Shown: piece after piece, positions 56,086-64,000 of the stretch
Position numbering within the stretch: the first letter of the stretch is position 1
Layout: the number at the start of each line of letters is the position of its first letter
NCBI GenBank assembly: GCA_947177395.1
Contig: CAMWUI010000004.1
Span: 17,846-81,845, forward strand
DNA from: an uncultured Paraprevotella sp.
GTDB lineage: Bacteria; Bacteroidota; Bacteroidia; Bacteroidales; Bacteroidaceae
Length of the DNA: 64,000 bases
Reading direction: 5' to 3'
Program-made: the position numbers and the translations under genes
The notes under the pieces: generated by a model
Database searches by the model: none
The model's input: the letters and a program-made list of their open reading frames with translations, nothing else
What the model was told of the DNA's origin: nothing

Positions 56086-56685
56086 CTATAAGATGTCTTT
56101 CGTATCTAACTCCACCGTGCCCCAGCCTGTCATTGCATTGAACAGTCTTGCGCGGGAGAAGCGACTGAGCATGTCCGGTGTGATGTCAGCTTCGTGTAAT
56201 ACTCCGAGGTCTATGAGAGAGGCACGGCATGTACCTTGTAACAAAGGATGGCAGGGTGTGTGCCAATGGGCGCCATCGAAGAGAGCAATGTTGGCGATAG
56301 ACGTGTCGGTGAGCAGTCCGTGCCTGATGATGAGTATGTCGTCTTGCTGGCCGCGCCGGGCAAACAGGCGGTTGAGGGATGTGCGGTCGGTGCTTTTGTA
56401 AGCATATTCTATATCATCATCGTATACCATGCGCAGGGAACGTATAGGTCGGATGATATAAGGTGTATAAGTAATTTCCGTGATTCCGTTTCGTCCGTAT
56501 ATCACCCTGCATTTCATGTTGTCCATGTCGGGGGCGGGACAGACATGGTTGGCAAGACATATTTCCTTAGCAGGGAGAATATTGCCGAAAATGTGGCGAT
56601 AGGTGGCATTCAGTCGCTGTTCGTGATAAGACAAGTTGACGGCCTTTCCCTTTTCAATCCTGATAGTCTCGATAAATAGGCACAT
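56086..56685 (-). CDS. pabC: Aminodeoxychorismate lyase-like class IV aminotransferase
   Basis: 199 residues, shorter than the about 270 of E. coli PabC. It starts MCLFIETIRIEKGKAVNLSYHEQRLNATY, has the PLP lysine candidate in YAYKSTDR and a C-terminal LLTDTSIANIALFDG, HPLLQGTCRASLI block typical of class IV aminotransferases. It converts aminodeoxychorismate to 4-aminobenzoate for folate. Its start lies inside the end of pabB (32-base overlap), which supports the assignment. The compact size is common in Bacteroidetes. Confidence 0.88.
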   Translation of the reverse strand: MCLFIETIRIEKGKAVNLSYHEQRLNATYRHIFGNILPAKEICLANHVCPAPDMDNMKCRVIYGRNGITEITYTPYIIRPIRSLRMVYDDDIEYAYKSTDRTSLNRLFARRGQQDDILIIRHGLLTDTSIANIALFDGAHWHTPCHPLLQGTCRASLIDLGVLHEADITPDMLSRFSRARLFNAMTGWGTVELDTKDIL

Positions 56686-57652
56686 ATATCTTTTGTATAA
56701 GTTCGTGGTATTCCTCTTCCGCGTGGCTGCGTGAGGTGATACCTCCGCCGGCTTTGTAGTATAATCGTCCGTTTTCCTGTTCGATGAAGCGTATCATTAC
56801 GGCACTTTCCAACGTCTGTCCGTCGCACCAGCCCATCACGCCCGTATAGAATCCACGCTGATAGCGTTCCGCTTCGGTAATGATGGTACATGTCCGGGGC
56901 TTGGGGGCACCGGTGACGGAACCGGCCGGTAACAAGCGGAACAAAATGTCGCCGATACGTTTTATGTGATCCTGTGGCAGTGTGCCGCAGATTTCGGAAC
57001 TCGTTTGAAGGATAGCCCCCTTGTTGGTCTCCAGTCGTTCGCAATAGCGGTAGCGTTTTACCTGTACTTGTTCCGCCACCATGCTCAGATCGTTCCGGAT
57101 CAAGTCTACGATGGTGGCATGTTCGGCCGCTTCCTTTTCGTTCCGTATTAGTTGCCCTTCCGCATCCGGCAGTGATGCGTCGATGGTTCCTTTCATGGGG
57201 AAGGAATGGATTCGTCCGTTCCGGATATGCACGAATGGTTCGGGAGAGAAGCACACGAAGCGGTCTTTCAGCCACAGTTTGTAGCGTGCCTGTGCGCGAT
57301 GGAAGATGGTTTTCATGTTCAGGTCTGTCGTCACCGGTACCTGCCATGTGAGATTTGTCAGATAACTGTTGCCTGTCTGGATATGCTTGTTTACGATATT
57401 GAATGCCGCCAGGTATTCGTTCAGCGGGGGAACTTCTGGCTGCCACGTGAATTCCTCGTTCGTGTGTCCGTTTTGTTTTGCAGTGTTTGCCTTTCCGTTG
57501 AAATCATATCTGCATAGGTTATCGTCCACGTTATCAGTTTTCTCTACGTATGTTTGTTTTTGTTCATAATCGATAATGAAGATGAACGGTTGTCCGGTAG
57601 CCGCCAGTCTGTTTATCCGCTTGATGGCTTCTTTTTTAGCGTATGGCTGCAT
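56654..57652 (-). CDS. pabB: Aminodeoxychorismate synthase component I
   Basis: 332 residues, the compact form without the long N-terminal region of E. coli PabB. Chorismate-binding motifs: HSFPMKGTIDAS (with the conserved lysine), IVDLIRNDLSMVAE, LLPAGSVTGAPKPRT and YYKAGGGITSRSHAEEEYHE. It aminates chorismate with PabC completing the step to 4-aminobenzoate. No pabA glutaminase gene is adjacent, so an amidotransferase is shared or encoded elsewhere. Confidence 0.93.
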   Translation of the reverse strand: MQPYAKKEAIKRINRLAATGQPFIFIIDYEQKQTYVEKTDNVDDNLCRYDFNGKANTAKQNGHTNEEFTWQPEVPPLNEYLAAFNIVNKHIQTGNSYLTNLTWQVPVTTDLNMKTIFHRAQARYKLWLKDRFVCFSPEPFVHIRNGRIHSFPMKGTIDASLPDAEGQLIRNEKEAAEHATIVDLIRNDLSMVAEQVQVKRYRYCERLETNKGAILQTSSEICGTLPQDHIKRIGDILFRLLPAGSVTGAPKPRTCTIITEAERYQRGFYTGVMGWCDGQTLESAVMIRFIEQENGRLYYKAGGGITSRSHAEEEYHELIQKIYVPIYRDYQD

Positions 57653-57827
57653 GGTTTTCCTTGTTCTTAAAAAGTAGTCTTTTATATTTTAAGGGCATAA
57701 AATTACTACCAAAACCATAAAAATACAAAGACGGATGCGCCATATTATACTTTTCCTTTCCATGTTTGCTATAGAATGGTAGGAATGATTATATCTGTGT
57801 GGAAAAACAGAAATCACAGATTTTGTC

Positions 57828-58112
57828 TCATGACAGATACTTCTTCCACAGGTATGCTGCCAAGGCTGTTTGCAGCAGGAACAAGACCGGGATGCTGAGG
57901 GTGAATTTCTTATGCCGTGTCTTGTGATGCCATACTTTCATGCCCCACCATGCACCCGCGCTGCCTCCGATGAGGGCAAGCAGGAGCAGTGTGCGTTCCG
58001 GAATGCGTCGCTGATGCCTTTTTGCCTTCAGTTTGTCGAGACCGTATGCCAAAAAGGCGAGAATGTTGACGACGACCGGACAATATAGCACAAGCCGAGG
58101 GATGGTGGTCAT
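57828..58112 (-). CDS. DUF1294 small membrane protein
   Basis: 94 residues with about three membrane helices. NILAFLAYGLDKLKAKRHQRRIPERTLLLLALIGGSAGAWWGMKVWHHKTRHKKF is the DUF1294 signature. No function is known. Its start overlaps the stop of the DMT permease gene by four bases (ATGA), so it is translationally coupled to it. Confidence 0.92.
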   Translation of the reverse strand: MTTIPRLVLYCPVVVNILAFLAYGLDKLKAKRHQRRIPERTLLLLALIGGSAGAWWGMKVWHHKTRHKKFTLSIPVLFLLQTALAAYLWKKYLS

Positions 58113-59047
58113 TTCTTACCTTTATTAATAATGTATATACCGGCGGCAGCTAGGGTTCCGGCAAGGGCGTATTTCCAATAGAACGGTTCGTGGAGGTAAA
58201 TGCACGATGATATGGCTCCTACGACTGGTATCAGCGAGTTGAAAATAGCAATACGTCCCACGGGATTGCAACACAGCAGTTTGTTGTATAGGGCGAAAGA
58301 TGTGGTGGAAATGGTGATGAGCATAAAGAGGATGGAAAGGCCTCCGGCAGTGACAACTGTCAGGCGGCCGTGTATGCCGAGACTGGGAAGGACAAGTAGT
58401 GCACCGCCGAGAGCAAGGCTGTAGCCCGTGCCGACGAAGACGTCCACTCGCTTGCTGAGACCACGAGTGAGCAAGGAGGCCGACGCGCCGCAAAGAGCGT
58501 TCATGATGATCATTCCGTCACCGAGCCACGTGAACTGTCCGTTTGTATTTCCTGTAGCTGTGTCGCCTAAATTAAGAATCAGGATACCGGCGAAACCGAC
58601 CACGCAGCCTGTCATCTTGCGGGTTGTCATTCTGTCGCTTTTAAAGAATACACACGCGAGAATAATAACTGAGAATACGCTCAGTGAATTTAATATGGCG
58701 GCTTTTGAACCGGCACTATGCGAAAGCCCGAAGTAGAAAAAGGCATAATGGAGCGTGGTGTTGAGCAGTGAATAGACCAGAATAAACCATCCGTCGGTTG
58801 CTTTCCGTAGAGCGAAGGACCTGTGCGTTTTCCCGGCTATGGCCAGAATGATCAGTCCGGAAACAAGAAAACGGATTCCGGCGAACAGAAGTTTGCTTCC
58901 TGTCATTTCCTGCGTGATACCGAATTCGGCAAAACCGAGTTTTATCAGGGGGTATGCGAATCCCCAGAGAATGGCTGCCATGAGGGCGAATGTCGAAACC
59001 CATAACGGCCGGCGGAATATGGTTGATGGTTGTGGAGTGTTTGTCAT
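58109..59047 (-). CDS. DMT superfamily (EamA) permease
   Basis: 312 residues from the ATG at 59047; the frame continues upstream to 59167 but a TACTTTTG promoter box lies inside that extension. Ten membrane helices in two EamA halves (WVSTFALMAAILWGFAYPLIKLGFAEFGIT, and FTWLGDGMIIMNALCGASASLLTRGLS). The family exports metabolites or amino acids; the substrate is unknown. First gene of a two-gene unit with DUF1294. Confidence 0.9.
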   Translation of the reverse strand: MTNTPQPSTIFRRPLWVSTFALMAAILWGFAYPLIKLGFAEFGITQEMTGSKLLFAGIRFLVSGLIILAIAGKTHRSFALRKATDGWFILVYSLLNTTLHYAFFYFGLSHSAGSKAAILNSLSVFSVIILACVFFKSDRMTTRKMTGCVVGFAGILILNLGDTATGNTNGQFTWLGDGMIIMNALCGASASLLTRGLSKRVDVFVGTGYSLALGGALLVLPSLGIHGRLTVVTAGGLSILFMLITISTTSFALYNKLLCCNPVGRIAIFNSLIPVVGAISSCIYLHEPFYWKYALAGTLAAAGIYIINKGKK

Positions 59048-59109
59048 CTGGAGAATAGTTGTATGTTTATGATTACGTGTCGCGTTTAATTTTAAAAGAT
59101 TTCCGCCTG

Positions 59110-59117
59110 CAAAAGTA
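59110..59117 (-). promoter_or_regulatory. Promoter -7 box of the DMT permease gene
   Basis: TACTTTTG on the minus strand, 63 bases upstream of the chosen start; this supports the start at 59047. Confidence 0.45.
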
Positions 59118-59198
59118 GGCAAAATATGGCAAATACGGATGTTTTCAGGGCTTGTTGTGCGATACATTATTTTGAGACATTGATTTCCTGAAAAACAG

Positions 59199-60092
59199 CT
59201 ACAGCGACTCGATGCTGTTGCGGTATGCCCGCAGTTGCTCTTCGCTTAGTCGTTCCTTTGCTGTCCGGAGGTCGTGCAGCAGTTTGGAGCGGTCGGTGGG
59301 TAAGAAACCGGTGAACGGTACGGGATTGCTTACAGTACGGCCGAGTATGTGCGTGCGGCATTTCAGATTTTTAATCAGACCTATCAGCTCGTCGAAGCGC
59401 TCATGTTCCGTTGCTTCGCGGAACTGTCCTTCCCTGACCTCCCGATACAGCGGACTGTCGGGGAAGAGAGTAAGCGACAGGATGCCGATGCTGGCCGGAC
59501 GTAAGCGGTTAAACGTCTCCGCCGAGCGTAGGGCGTTGCGTGTGCCGAGTCCGTGACCGGCAAGTCCGACGAGATAAAACATGTTATAATGTATGTCCGC
59601 TTCCTCCAGTTTGAGGCATTGCGCAGTAATATCTTCTGCCGTGTACCCCTTGTTCACCCGTGCGAGCGTTTCGCTGTCGCCGCTCTCCACGCCGATGGTG
59701 ATATAGTCGAACCCGAGGTGATGCAGTTGGCGCAGGTCTTCTACACTTTTGCGGCTGATGTCTGTAATGCGTGCAAAGCAGCCTATGGTGGGTTTTCCCT
59801 CGCCGATGTATTTGCGTATGAGCAGGGCGATATCTGTAAGGCGGTCGGTGGTGAGAACAAACGGATTGGCACCGGTAAGGAATATACGCCGGGCACGAGG
59901 CTGATAGAAGTGTATGACTTTCAGATCGCTTTCGATTTCTTCCATGGGAGACATGCGGAACTTGTGGCTACCGTAGAGTGTGCAGAACTTGCATTTGTGC
60001 CATGTGCAACCTGCTGTTACCTGTAGCAGTTGCGATGTCGCTTCATATGGCGGTCGCCATACCGGCCCGTCGAAGTGTAACTGTGGATTCAT
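59199..60092 (-). CDS. Radical SAM protein
   Basis: 297 residues. The cluster motif is GCTWHKCKFCTLY, that is Cx4Cx2C and not the common Cx3Cx2C, a spacing I associate with one branch of uncharacterised radical SAM proteins. SAM-domain features include IFLTGANPFVL, TIGVESGDSETLARVNKGYT and MFYLVGLAGHG. No accessory cluster domain or peptide-binding domain is visible, and no substrate gene is adjacent. A TATCTTTG box at 60133-60140 probably drives it. Confidence 0.88.
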   Translation of the reverse strand: MNPQLHFDGPVWRPPYEATSQLLQVTAGCTWHKCKFCTLYGSHKFRMSPMEEIESDLKVIHFYQPRARRIFLTGANPFVLTTDRLTDIALLIRKYIGEGKPTIGCFARITDISRKSVEDLRQLHHLGFDYITIGVESGDSETLARVNKGYTAEDITAQCLKLEEADIHYNMFYLVGLAGHGLGTRNALRSAETFNRLRPASIGILSLTLFPDSPLYREVREGQFREATEHERFDELIGLIKNLKCRTHILGRTVSNPVPFTGFLPTDRSKLLHDLRTAKERLSEEQLRAYRNSIESL

Positions 60093-60132
60093 TTCTTTTT
60101 CTTTCTATGTTTTACATGTTGTCTTGACGGTG

Positions 60133-60140
60133 CAAAGATA
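60133..60140 (-). promoter_or_regulatory. Promoter -7 box of the radical SAM gene
   Basis: TATCTTTG on the minus strand, 41 bases upstream of the ATG at 60092. Confidence 0.5.
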
Positions 60141-60268
60141 GGGCGGGGATGGCTGTCCACAATAGAAATGCATCGGGTATTCCCCTTACCGCAGGGTAAG
60201 GGACGTTTTAAGTCGGGAGTAAAGACCGGTTCGGGAGAAAGAGAGTGGCGTGTGAATATTTCGCAGAT

Positions 60269-61171
60269 CTACTTTTTTCGAATATTTGCGCAATATTCTG
60301 TTGGAGTCATTCCTGTTTGATTTTTGAACATACGGCTGAGGTGTTGGGTATATTCAAATCCTAAATCGTATGCCGCTTGCGTGATACTTTTACCGGTGAA
60401 GAGCTCATTCTTAATTCGTCGGATGATATATTGTCGGATGTAATTGCCTGCGGTGTCTCCTGTCGCTTTTTTAATGATGTCTCCGAAGTAATTGGATGAA
60501 ATGCAAAGCCGGTCGGCGCAATATTGTACGGTGGGCAGGCCGAGCGAAAGCTGTTTTTCTTCTTCAAAATAATCCTGCAGTAGTCTGTTGAACTTCATGA
60601 GGATATCCGACTTCTCTGATTTTTCACAGATAAATTGGCGATTATAGAAACGTAGACAGAAATTCAGTATGATTTCAATGTATCCCACGATGATGGCATC
60701 CTGAAAATCGTCGTGCCGTTTTCTTAGTTCGTCTCGTAGCTGCTGCATCAGTGAGACGAGAATATCGTGTTCCTCACCGCTCATGTGCAAAGCTTCGTTG
60801 ATACGATAATCAAAAAAAGGATATTTGCTTAGGTTGTTTTTCAATGGAGTGTCATGAAACAAATCGGGATGAAAAAGTAGTGCCCATCCGGTTATCGACA
60901 TACATTCGCCGTTGTCCTCTTTTCCACCGATCTGTCCGGGAGCCACGCACAGCAGCGTCCCTTTGTTGTAATCGTACCTGCCGCAACCGTAGTCAAGTTC
61001 GACCGAGGCGTCGTCTCTGAGAAACAATCCATATACGCTATAGTTGTTCAGGCTGTGGCGGATGGGAGATACCTCGCTGTAATCGATGACGCTGACCAGC
61101 GGATGTGAATCATTATATCCGAGATACCGGTTGTAGTCGTTTACGTTTTTTATCTTTAATATTTTGCTCAT
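60269..61171 (-). CDS. AraC family transcriptional regulator
   Basis: 300 residues. The N-terminal half is a cupin-like effector domain (DDASVELDYGCGRYDYNKGTLLCVAPGQIGG), the C-terminal 100 residues hold two helix-turn-helix motifs (VQYCADRLCISSNYFGDIIKKATG and ITQAAYDLGFEYTQHLSRMFKNQTGMTPTEYC), the AraC signature. It is transcribed divergently from the flavin-reductase fusion, the likeliest target. Promoter box TATCTTTG at 61200-61207 on the minus strand. Confidence 0.92.
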   Translation of the reverse strand: MSKILKIKNVNDYNRYLGYNDSHPLVSVIDYSEVSPIRHSLNNYSVYGLFLRDDASVELDYGCGRYDYNKGTLLCVAPGQIGGKEDNGECMSITGWALLFHPDLFHDTPLKNNLSKYPFFDYRINEALHMSGEEHDILVSLMQQLRDELRKRHDDFQDAIIVGYIEIILNFCLRFYNRQFICEKSEKSDILMKFNRLLQDYFEEEKQLSLGLPTVQYCADRLCISSNYFGDIIKKATGDTAGNYIRQYIIRRIKNELFTGKSITQAAYDLGFEYTQHLSRMFKNQTGMTPTEYCANIRKK

Positions 61172-61199
61172 GAGGCTTGATCGTACCGAAGTCTGGTTG

Positions 61200-61207
61200 C
61201 AAAGATA
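61200..61207 (-). promoter_or_regulatory. Promoter -7 box of the araC-type gene
   Basis: TATCTTTG on the minus strand, 28 bases upstream of the ATG. Confidence 0.5.
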
Positions 61208-61395
61208 TTGCTTTTTTATGGAAGATATGGCCGGTTATATCAGAATCAGTAAAATAGATACAAACGGTCGTCATATCGTTACGGATGCTCCGGATGTATT
61301 CGTTTATTTTGCACCGCGTATCACCTGCAGATAATGAACCGGCCGGCAGGTACTCTCGTTGGGGATACTGTGATTATTTAAAAATGGAGTATATG

Positions 61396-62385
61396 ATGAA
61401 ATCGGTTATGAGTATTCTGGCCATATCCCTTGTGCTTTCATGCACCTCCGGGGTGGAAAAAGAAGTGGAACGGAAAAATACGACGGAAATGAAAAAGAAA
61501 AATATCGGCAGTTTGTTGGCGCTTTATCCCAAGCCAGTGACCGTAGTTGGTGCGGAGGTGAAAGGTAAAGTGAACTGGCTCGTGGTGGGACATACGGGCA
61601 TCATCGGTCACAACCGTATACTTGTGAGCATGAGTGACAAACATTATACCAATCAGGGTATAAAGGAATCGAAGAAACTTTCAGTCAATCTTGTCAGTCG
61701 TGAAATGTTGTCTAAAGCTGATTATGTGGGCAGTGTAAGCGGAGTGTCTGTCGATAAGTCGGAGGTGTTCGCTTATCATTGGGGAGAAGACGGTTCGCCC
61801 GTGATTGACGAATCTCCGCTGACTATGGAATGTCGGGTAGAGGATGTTTATAGTACAGAGGGATTTGATAACTTTATCTGTTCCGTCAGTCATACCTATG
61901 CCGTTCCCGAAGTCCTTGATGATGAAGGTAATTTAGATTACACGAAGTTGAAACCGGTGTTGTTCGAATCTCCCACTTATTCATATCTTGCCACGGGTGA
62001 AGTGATAGCCAAATGTCTGAATCCGGATGCCCCGAAGATGTGTGCAAAGTATCCGATGTCTGCTGACGGATTTGTTCGGCTGTCGAAAATCGAGGTGTAT
62101 TCTCAATATCTGGAAGAATACAAGGCATATGCCATAGAGGTAGGCGAAGTGTCTCTGCGTACGGAGCCGGGAGTGCTTACCATGTATGCGGTCAGCGAGA
62201 AGGACGAACCGTGCCGGATAACGATTCTTGAAACTTATGCGAGCCGTAAGGACTATGAGGCCCATATAGCTTCGCCACATTTTCAGAAGTATAAACAAGG
62301 TACGCTACACATGATCAGGTCGTTGGTGCTGTCTGACCAGCAACCGCTGAATCCAGCAAACAGAATCAATAATTTCATCCAATAA
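61396..62385 (+). CDS. Lipoprotein flavin reductase fused to an ABM-type monooxygenase domain
   Basis: 329 residues from the ATG at 61396 (in-frame ATGs also at 61384 and 61393). The opening MKSVMSILAISLVLSC is a lipoprotein signal, unusual for this enzyme type. Residues about 30-210 match the flavin reductase-like FMN-binding fold (LALYPKPVTVVGAEVKGKVNWLVVGHTGIIGHNRILVSMS, with SVNLVSREML). Residues about 235-325 match the antibiotic-biosynthesis-monooxygenase (ABM) fold (EPGVLTMYAVSEKDEPCRITILETYASRKDYEAHIASPHFQKYK). It may act outside the cytoplasm on a reactive small molecule. Divergent from the AraC regulator. Confidence 0.85.
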   Translation: MKSVMSILAISLVLSCTSGVEKEVERKNTTEMKKKNIGSLLALYPKPVTVVGAEVKGKVNWLVVGHTGIIGHNRILVSMSDKHYTNQGIKESKKLSVNLVSREMLSKADYVGSVSGVSVDKSEVFAYHWGEDGSPVIDESPLTMECRVEDVYSTEGFDNFICSVSHTYAVPEVLDDEGNLDYTKLKPVLFESPTYSYLATGEVIAKCLNPDAPKMCAKYPMSADGFVRLSKIEVYSQYLEEYKAYAIEVGEVSLRTEPGVLTMYAVSEKDEPCRITILETYASRKDYEAHIASPHFQKYKQGTLHMIRSLVLSDQQPLNPANRINNFIQ

Positions 62386-62443
62386 TATCCGGATCGCAGT
62401 GGGACGGATGAACAAAATGAATCCGTATTTGGATTAATTTGAT

Positions 62444-62451
62444 TAACTTTG
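62444..62451 (+). promoter_or_regulatory. Promoter -7 box of the hxlR-bla pair
   Basis: TAACTTTG, 22 bases upstream of the HxlR ATG at 62474. Confidence 0.55.
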
Positions 62452-62473
62452 CATCCAGCGAACGAGAAAGGAT

Positions 62474-62881
62474 ATGGCTGGAAAACTCGATTACGAATAT
62501 TGCCAGGCGGCCCCAGTACTGGAATGGATGAGCCGCAAATGGGCACTTGTAGTGTTGCTACGCATGGAGGAAGCATGCGGGACGGACAGGGTGCGGAAAG
62601 CGGACGGGGATGACGGTGGAATACGTTTCGGCGATCTTTTCCGTTCTATTCCGCAAATTTCGGAGAAGGTACTTGCCGCTACGCTCGACTATCTGGAGGG
62701 AGAAGGGCTTGTGGACAGATATGTTAGTTCTCATGTGTGTCCACATGTCAGTTACAGGCTTATGCCGCTTGCCGCGGACTTCCTGCGTGAGATCAGTTAT
62801 GTGATAGAGTGGGGGCAGTTGCATTTCAGTGAGATTGAGCGCGGGCGTCGGAAACATTGTGTAAATACGGATAAACAATGA
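62474..62881 (+). CDS. HxlR family transcriptional regulator
   Basis: 135 residues. Winged helix with the family pattern: PVLEWMSRKWALVVLLRM, then IRFGDLFRSIPQISEKVLAATLDYLEGEGLVDR and a wing VCPHVSYRLMPLAADFL. Between the first helices there is an insertion (about residues 33-50, TDRVRKADGDDGG). HxlR proteins often sense electrophiles or oxidants. It overlaps the beta-lactamase gene by four bases (ATGA). Confidence 0.9.
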   Translation: MAGKLDYEYCQAAPVLEWMSRKWALVVLLRMEEACGTDRVRKADGDDGGIRFGDLFRSIPQISEKVLAATLDYLEGEGLVDRYVSSHVCPHVSYRLMPLAADFLREISYVIEWGQLHFSEIERGRRKHCVNTDKQ

Positions 62882-63789
62882 TATACGGAAAGATTCTGGC
62901 AGGGTTATACTCCGTGGCGATTGCGGTCGTGATGTTTCCGGCAACGTCGCATGCACAGGGCGAGGCGTTAGAAACAGTTCTGGATAAGTATGTGCGGACG
63001 CATGAGGCAGAGATAGGTATTGCGGTGATAACCGATCGTCATGATACCGTATGTGTGAACAACAACCGCCGTTATCCGATGAATAGCGTGATGAAACTGT
63101 ATCAGGCAATGGCTGTTGCCAATGCGATGCAACGACGGGGGCACCGTCTTGATTCGGTGATTGCGGTGAGGCAGAATGAGATGGCCGGGGATACATATAG
63201 TCCGATGCGCGACCGTTATCCGTCGGGCGACATCCATATTTCTGTCGGTGATCTGCTGAAGTATTCACTGCAGCAGAGCGACAACAATGCTTGCGATATT
63301 CTTTTCCGCCATATTATCAGTGTGGCGGAGACCGATAATTATATAAGAAGTCTCGGAGTCGACGGTTTTTCCATCGCGGCGGATGAGGCAGATATGCACG
63401 CTGATACCTCTCGGGTGAGCGACAACTGGACTCGTCCTTTGACGGCCGCCCTGCTGATAAACCGTTTGTTCACGGAACAGCTTTATGATAATGAATATTG
63501 GCTGTTTCTTTTGAAAACGCTCAACGGTTGTACTACGGGCGCGAGTCGTTTGGCCAAACCGTTCCTGTCTACAAATGTCGTCATCGGCCATAAGACCGGT
63601 ACGGGCTTTCCGTCTGCCGATGGACATCCGCAAGGAATAAATGACGTGGGGTTTGTCCGTCTGCCGGACGGACGCTGCTATTCCGTGGCTGTGTTCGTTA
63701 AGTCGTCGCGGTATGACATGGCGGAGACGGAGCGGATGATTGCCGAGATTTCGGAAATCGTGTGGAGGAATGTGTCGGTTCCTTTTTAA
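62878..63789 (+). CDS. Class A beta-lactamase, subclass A2-like (cepA/cfxA type)
   Basis: 303 residues with a signal peptide (about 1-26). The catalytic set is complete: S70-V-M-K73, S134-D-N136, E170 in ADEADMHAD and K239-T-G241. The EADMHAD...RVSDNW omega region is typical of the Bacteroidetes A2 enzymes. Length is normal for them. It hydrolyses beta-lactams in the periplasm; relatives prefer cephalosporins, but the spectrum of this one cannot be read from sequence. The four-base overlap with the HxlR gene makes the two translationally coupled. Confidence 0.92.
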   Translation: MIYGKILAGLYSVAIAVVMFPATSHAQGEALETVLDKYVRTHEAEIGIAVITDRHDTVCVNNNRRYPMNSVMKLYQAMAVANAMQRRGHRLDSVIAVRQNEMAGDTYSPMRDRYPSGDIHISVGDLLKYSLQQSDNNACDILFRHIISVAETDNYIRSLGVDGFSIAADEADMHADTSRVSDNWTRPLTAALLINRLFTEQLYDNEYWLFLLKTLNGCTTGASRLAKPFLSTNVVIGHKTGTGFPSADGHPQGINDVGFVRLPDGRCYSVAVFVKSSRYDMAETERMIAEISEIVWRNVSVPF

Positions 63790-63872
63790 CATTGTAAATG
63801 TTCTTGGGAATAACCGTATGCCTCACGATAACTACCGCTATTATAGACCTTGCTGGAAAAGCCACGTCAGTT

Positions 63873-63943
63873 TGACCCTGTCGGGCACGGGAGACTGACC
63901 CATCTGGACAAAATAAGATTGACCCTTTAGGGCAAAATAAAAA
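63873..63943. repeat. Tandem array, 23-24 bp period, three units
   Basis: Units begin TGACCC at 63873, 63896 and 63920 (spacing 23 and 24). The last two share a GGCAAAATAA or GACAAAATAA end. Two units contain a partial inverted repeat (for example CCCTTTAGGG). Confidence 0.6.
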
Positions 63944-63945
63944 TG

Positions 63946-63986
63946 AGAGGCTGTCTAACAACTGAAGTTAGGCAGTCTCTGTTTTT
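63946..63986 (+). terminator. Terminator of the hxlR-bla operon
   Basis: A 14-bp stem (63946-63959 with 63967-63980, two G-U pairs) around a 7-base loop, followed by GTTTTTG. Confidence 0.8.
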
Positions 63987-64000
63987 GTGTAAAACCTAGG

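Overview
The window is chromosomal DNA from a member of the order Bacteroidales, most likely Bacteroides, Phocaeicola or a close relative. The evidence is: many promoters of the Bacteroides type (a TAnnTTTG -7 box, sometimes with TTTG about 20 bp upstream), a pectin-degradation cluster, a complete Rnf complex in the order rseC-rnfB-C-D-G-E-A, Mfa-type fimbrillins made as lipoproteins, a C10 protease, a class A beta-lactamase of the cepA/cfxA kind, and ribosomal protein S16 with a long Ala/Lys/Glu-rich tail. The species cannot be fixed from the sequence alone.

Layout. 1-9756 (+): part of a rhamnogalacturonan-I locus: the end of a gene with a sorting-like C-terminus, GH2, PL11 lyase, a three-domain acetylesterase, GH105 and DUF4861. 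Together these deacetylate, cleave and trim pectin backbone fragments. 9842-12853 (-): housekeeping genes (exported flavodoxin, acetyltransferase, YjbR, DnaQ-like exonuclease, cyclophilin). 13.2-16.9 kb: a secreted alpha/beta hydrolase and an AAA/DUF4143 ATPase, bracketed by two inverted, diverged copies of a dispersed repeat. 17.1-25.8 kb: tRNA-Ser(UGA), a GH10-like lipoprotein or secreted hydrolase, uvrA, thiE-thiC under a TPP riboswitch, and galE. 25.9-31.6 kb (-): the rnf operon. 31.8-34.5 kb (+): an OPT transporter and rpsP.

34.5-35.5 kb is an unusual gene-free stretch holding a large imperfect inverted repeat and three unrelated tandem-repeat arrays, all with a 23-24 bp period. Similar 22-24 bp arrays occur near 14.9 kb and 63.9 kb. 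35.8-46.4 kb (+) is a six-gene fimbrial operon (DUF3575 barrel, DUF3868/OmpA-like protein, major fimbrillin, Mfa2-like anchor, accessory fimbrillin, large tip protein). Its codon use differs from its surroundings and it ends at what looks like the left end of an IS3-family element, so it is probably an acquired island.

46.5-51.1 kb (-): a C10 protease with a downstream lipoprotein, an RNA methyltransferase and a low-molecular-weight phosphatase. 51.2-55.9 kb (-): one very large gene for a PD-(D/E)XK nuclease-STAND NTPase-helical repeat protein, architecturally like the Avs (AVAST) antiphage sensors; this is the best candidate for a notable biological system. 56-60 kb (-): pabC-pabB, DUF1294, a DMT permease and a radical SAM protein. 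60.3-63.8 kb: an AraC regulator divergent from a lipoprotein flavin-reductase/ABM fusion, then an HxlR regulator overlapping a class A beta-lactamase gene, and a terminator at the right edge.
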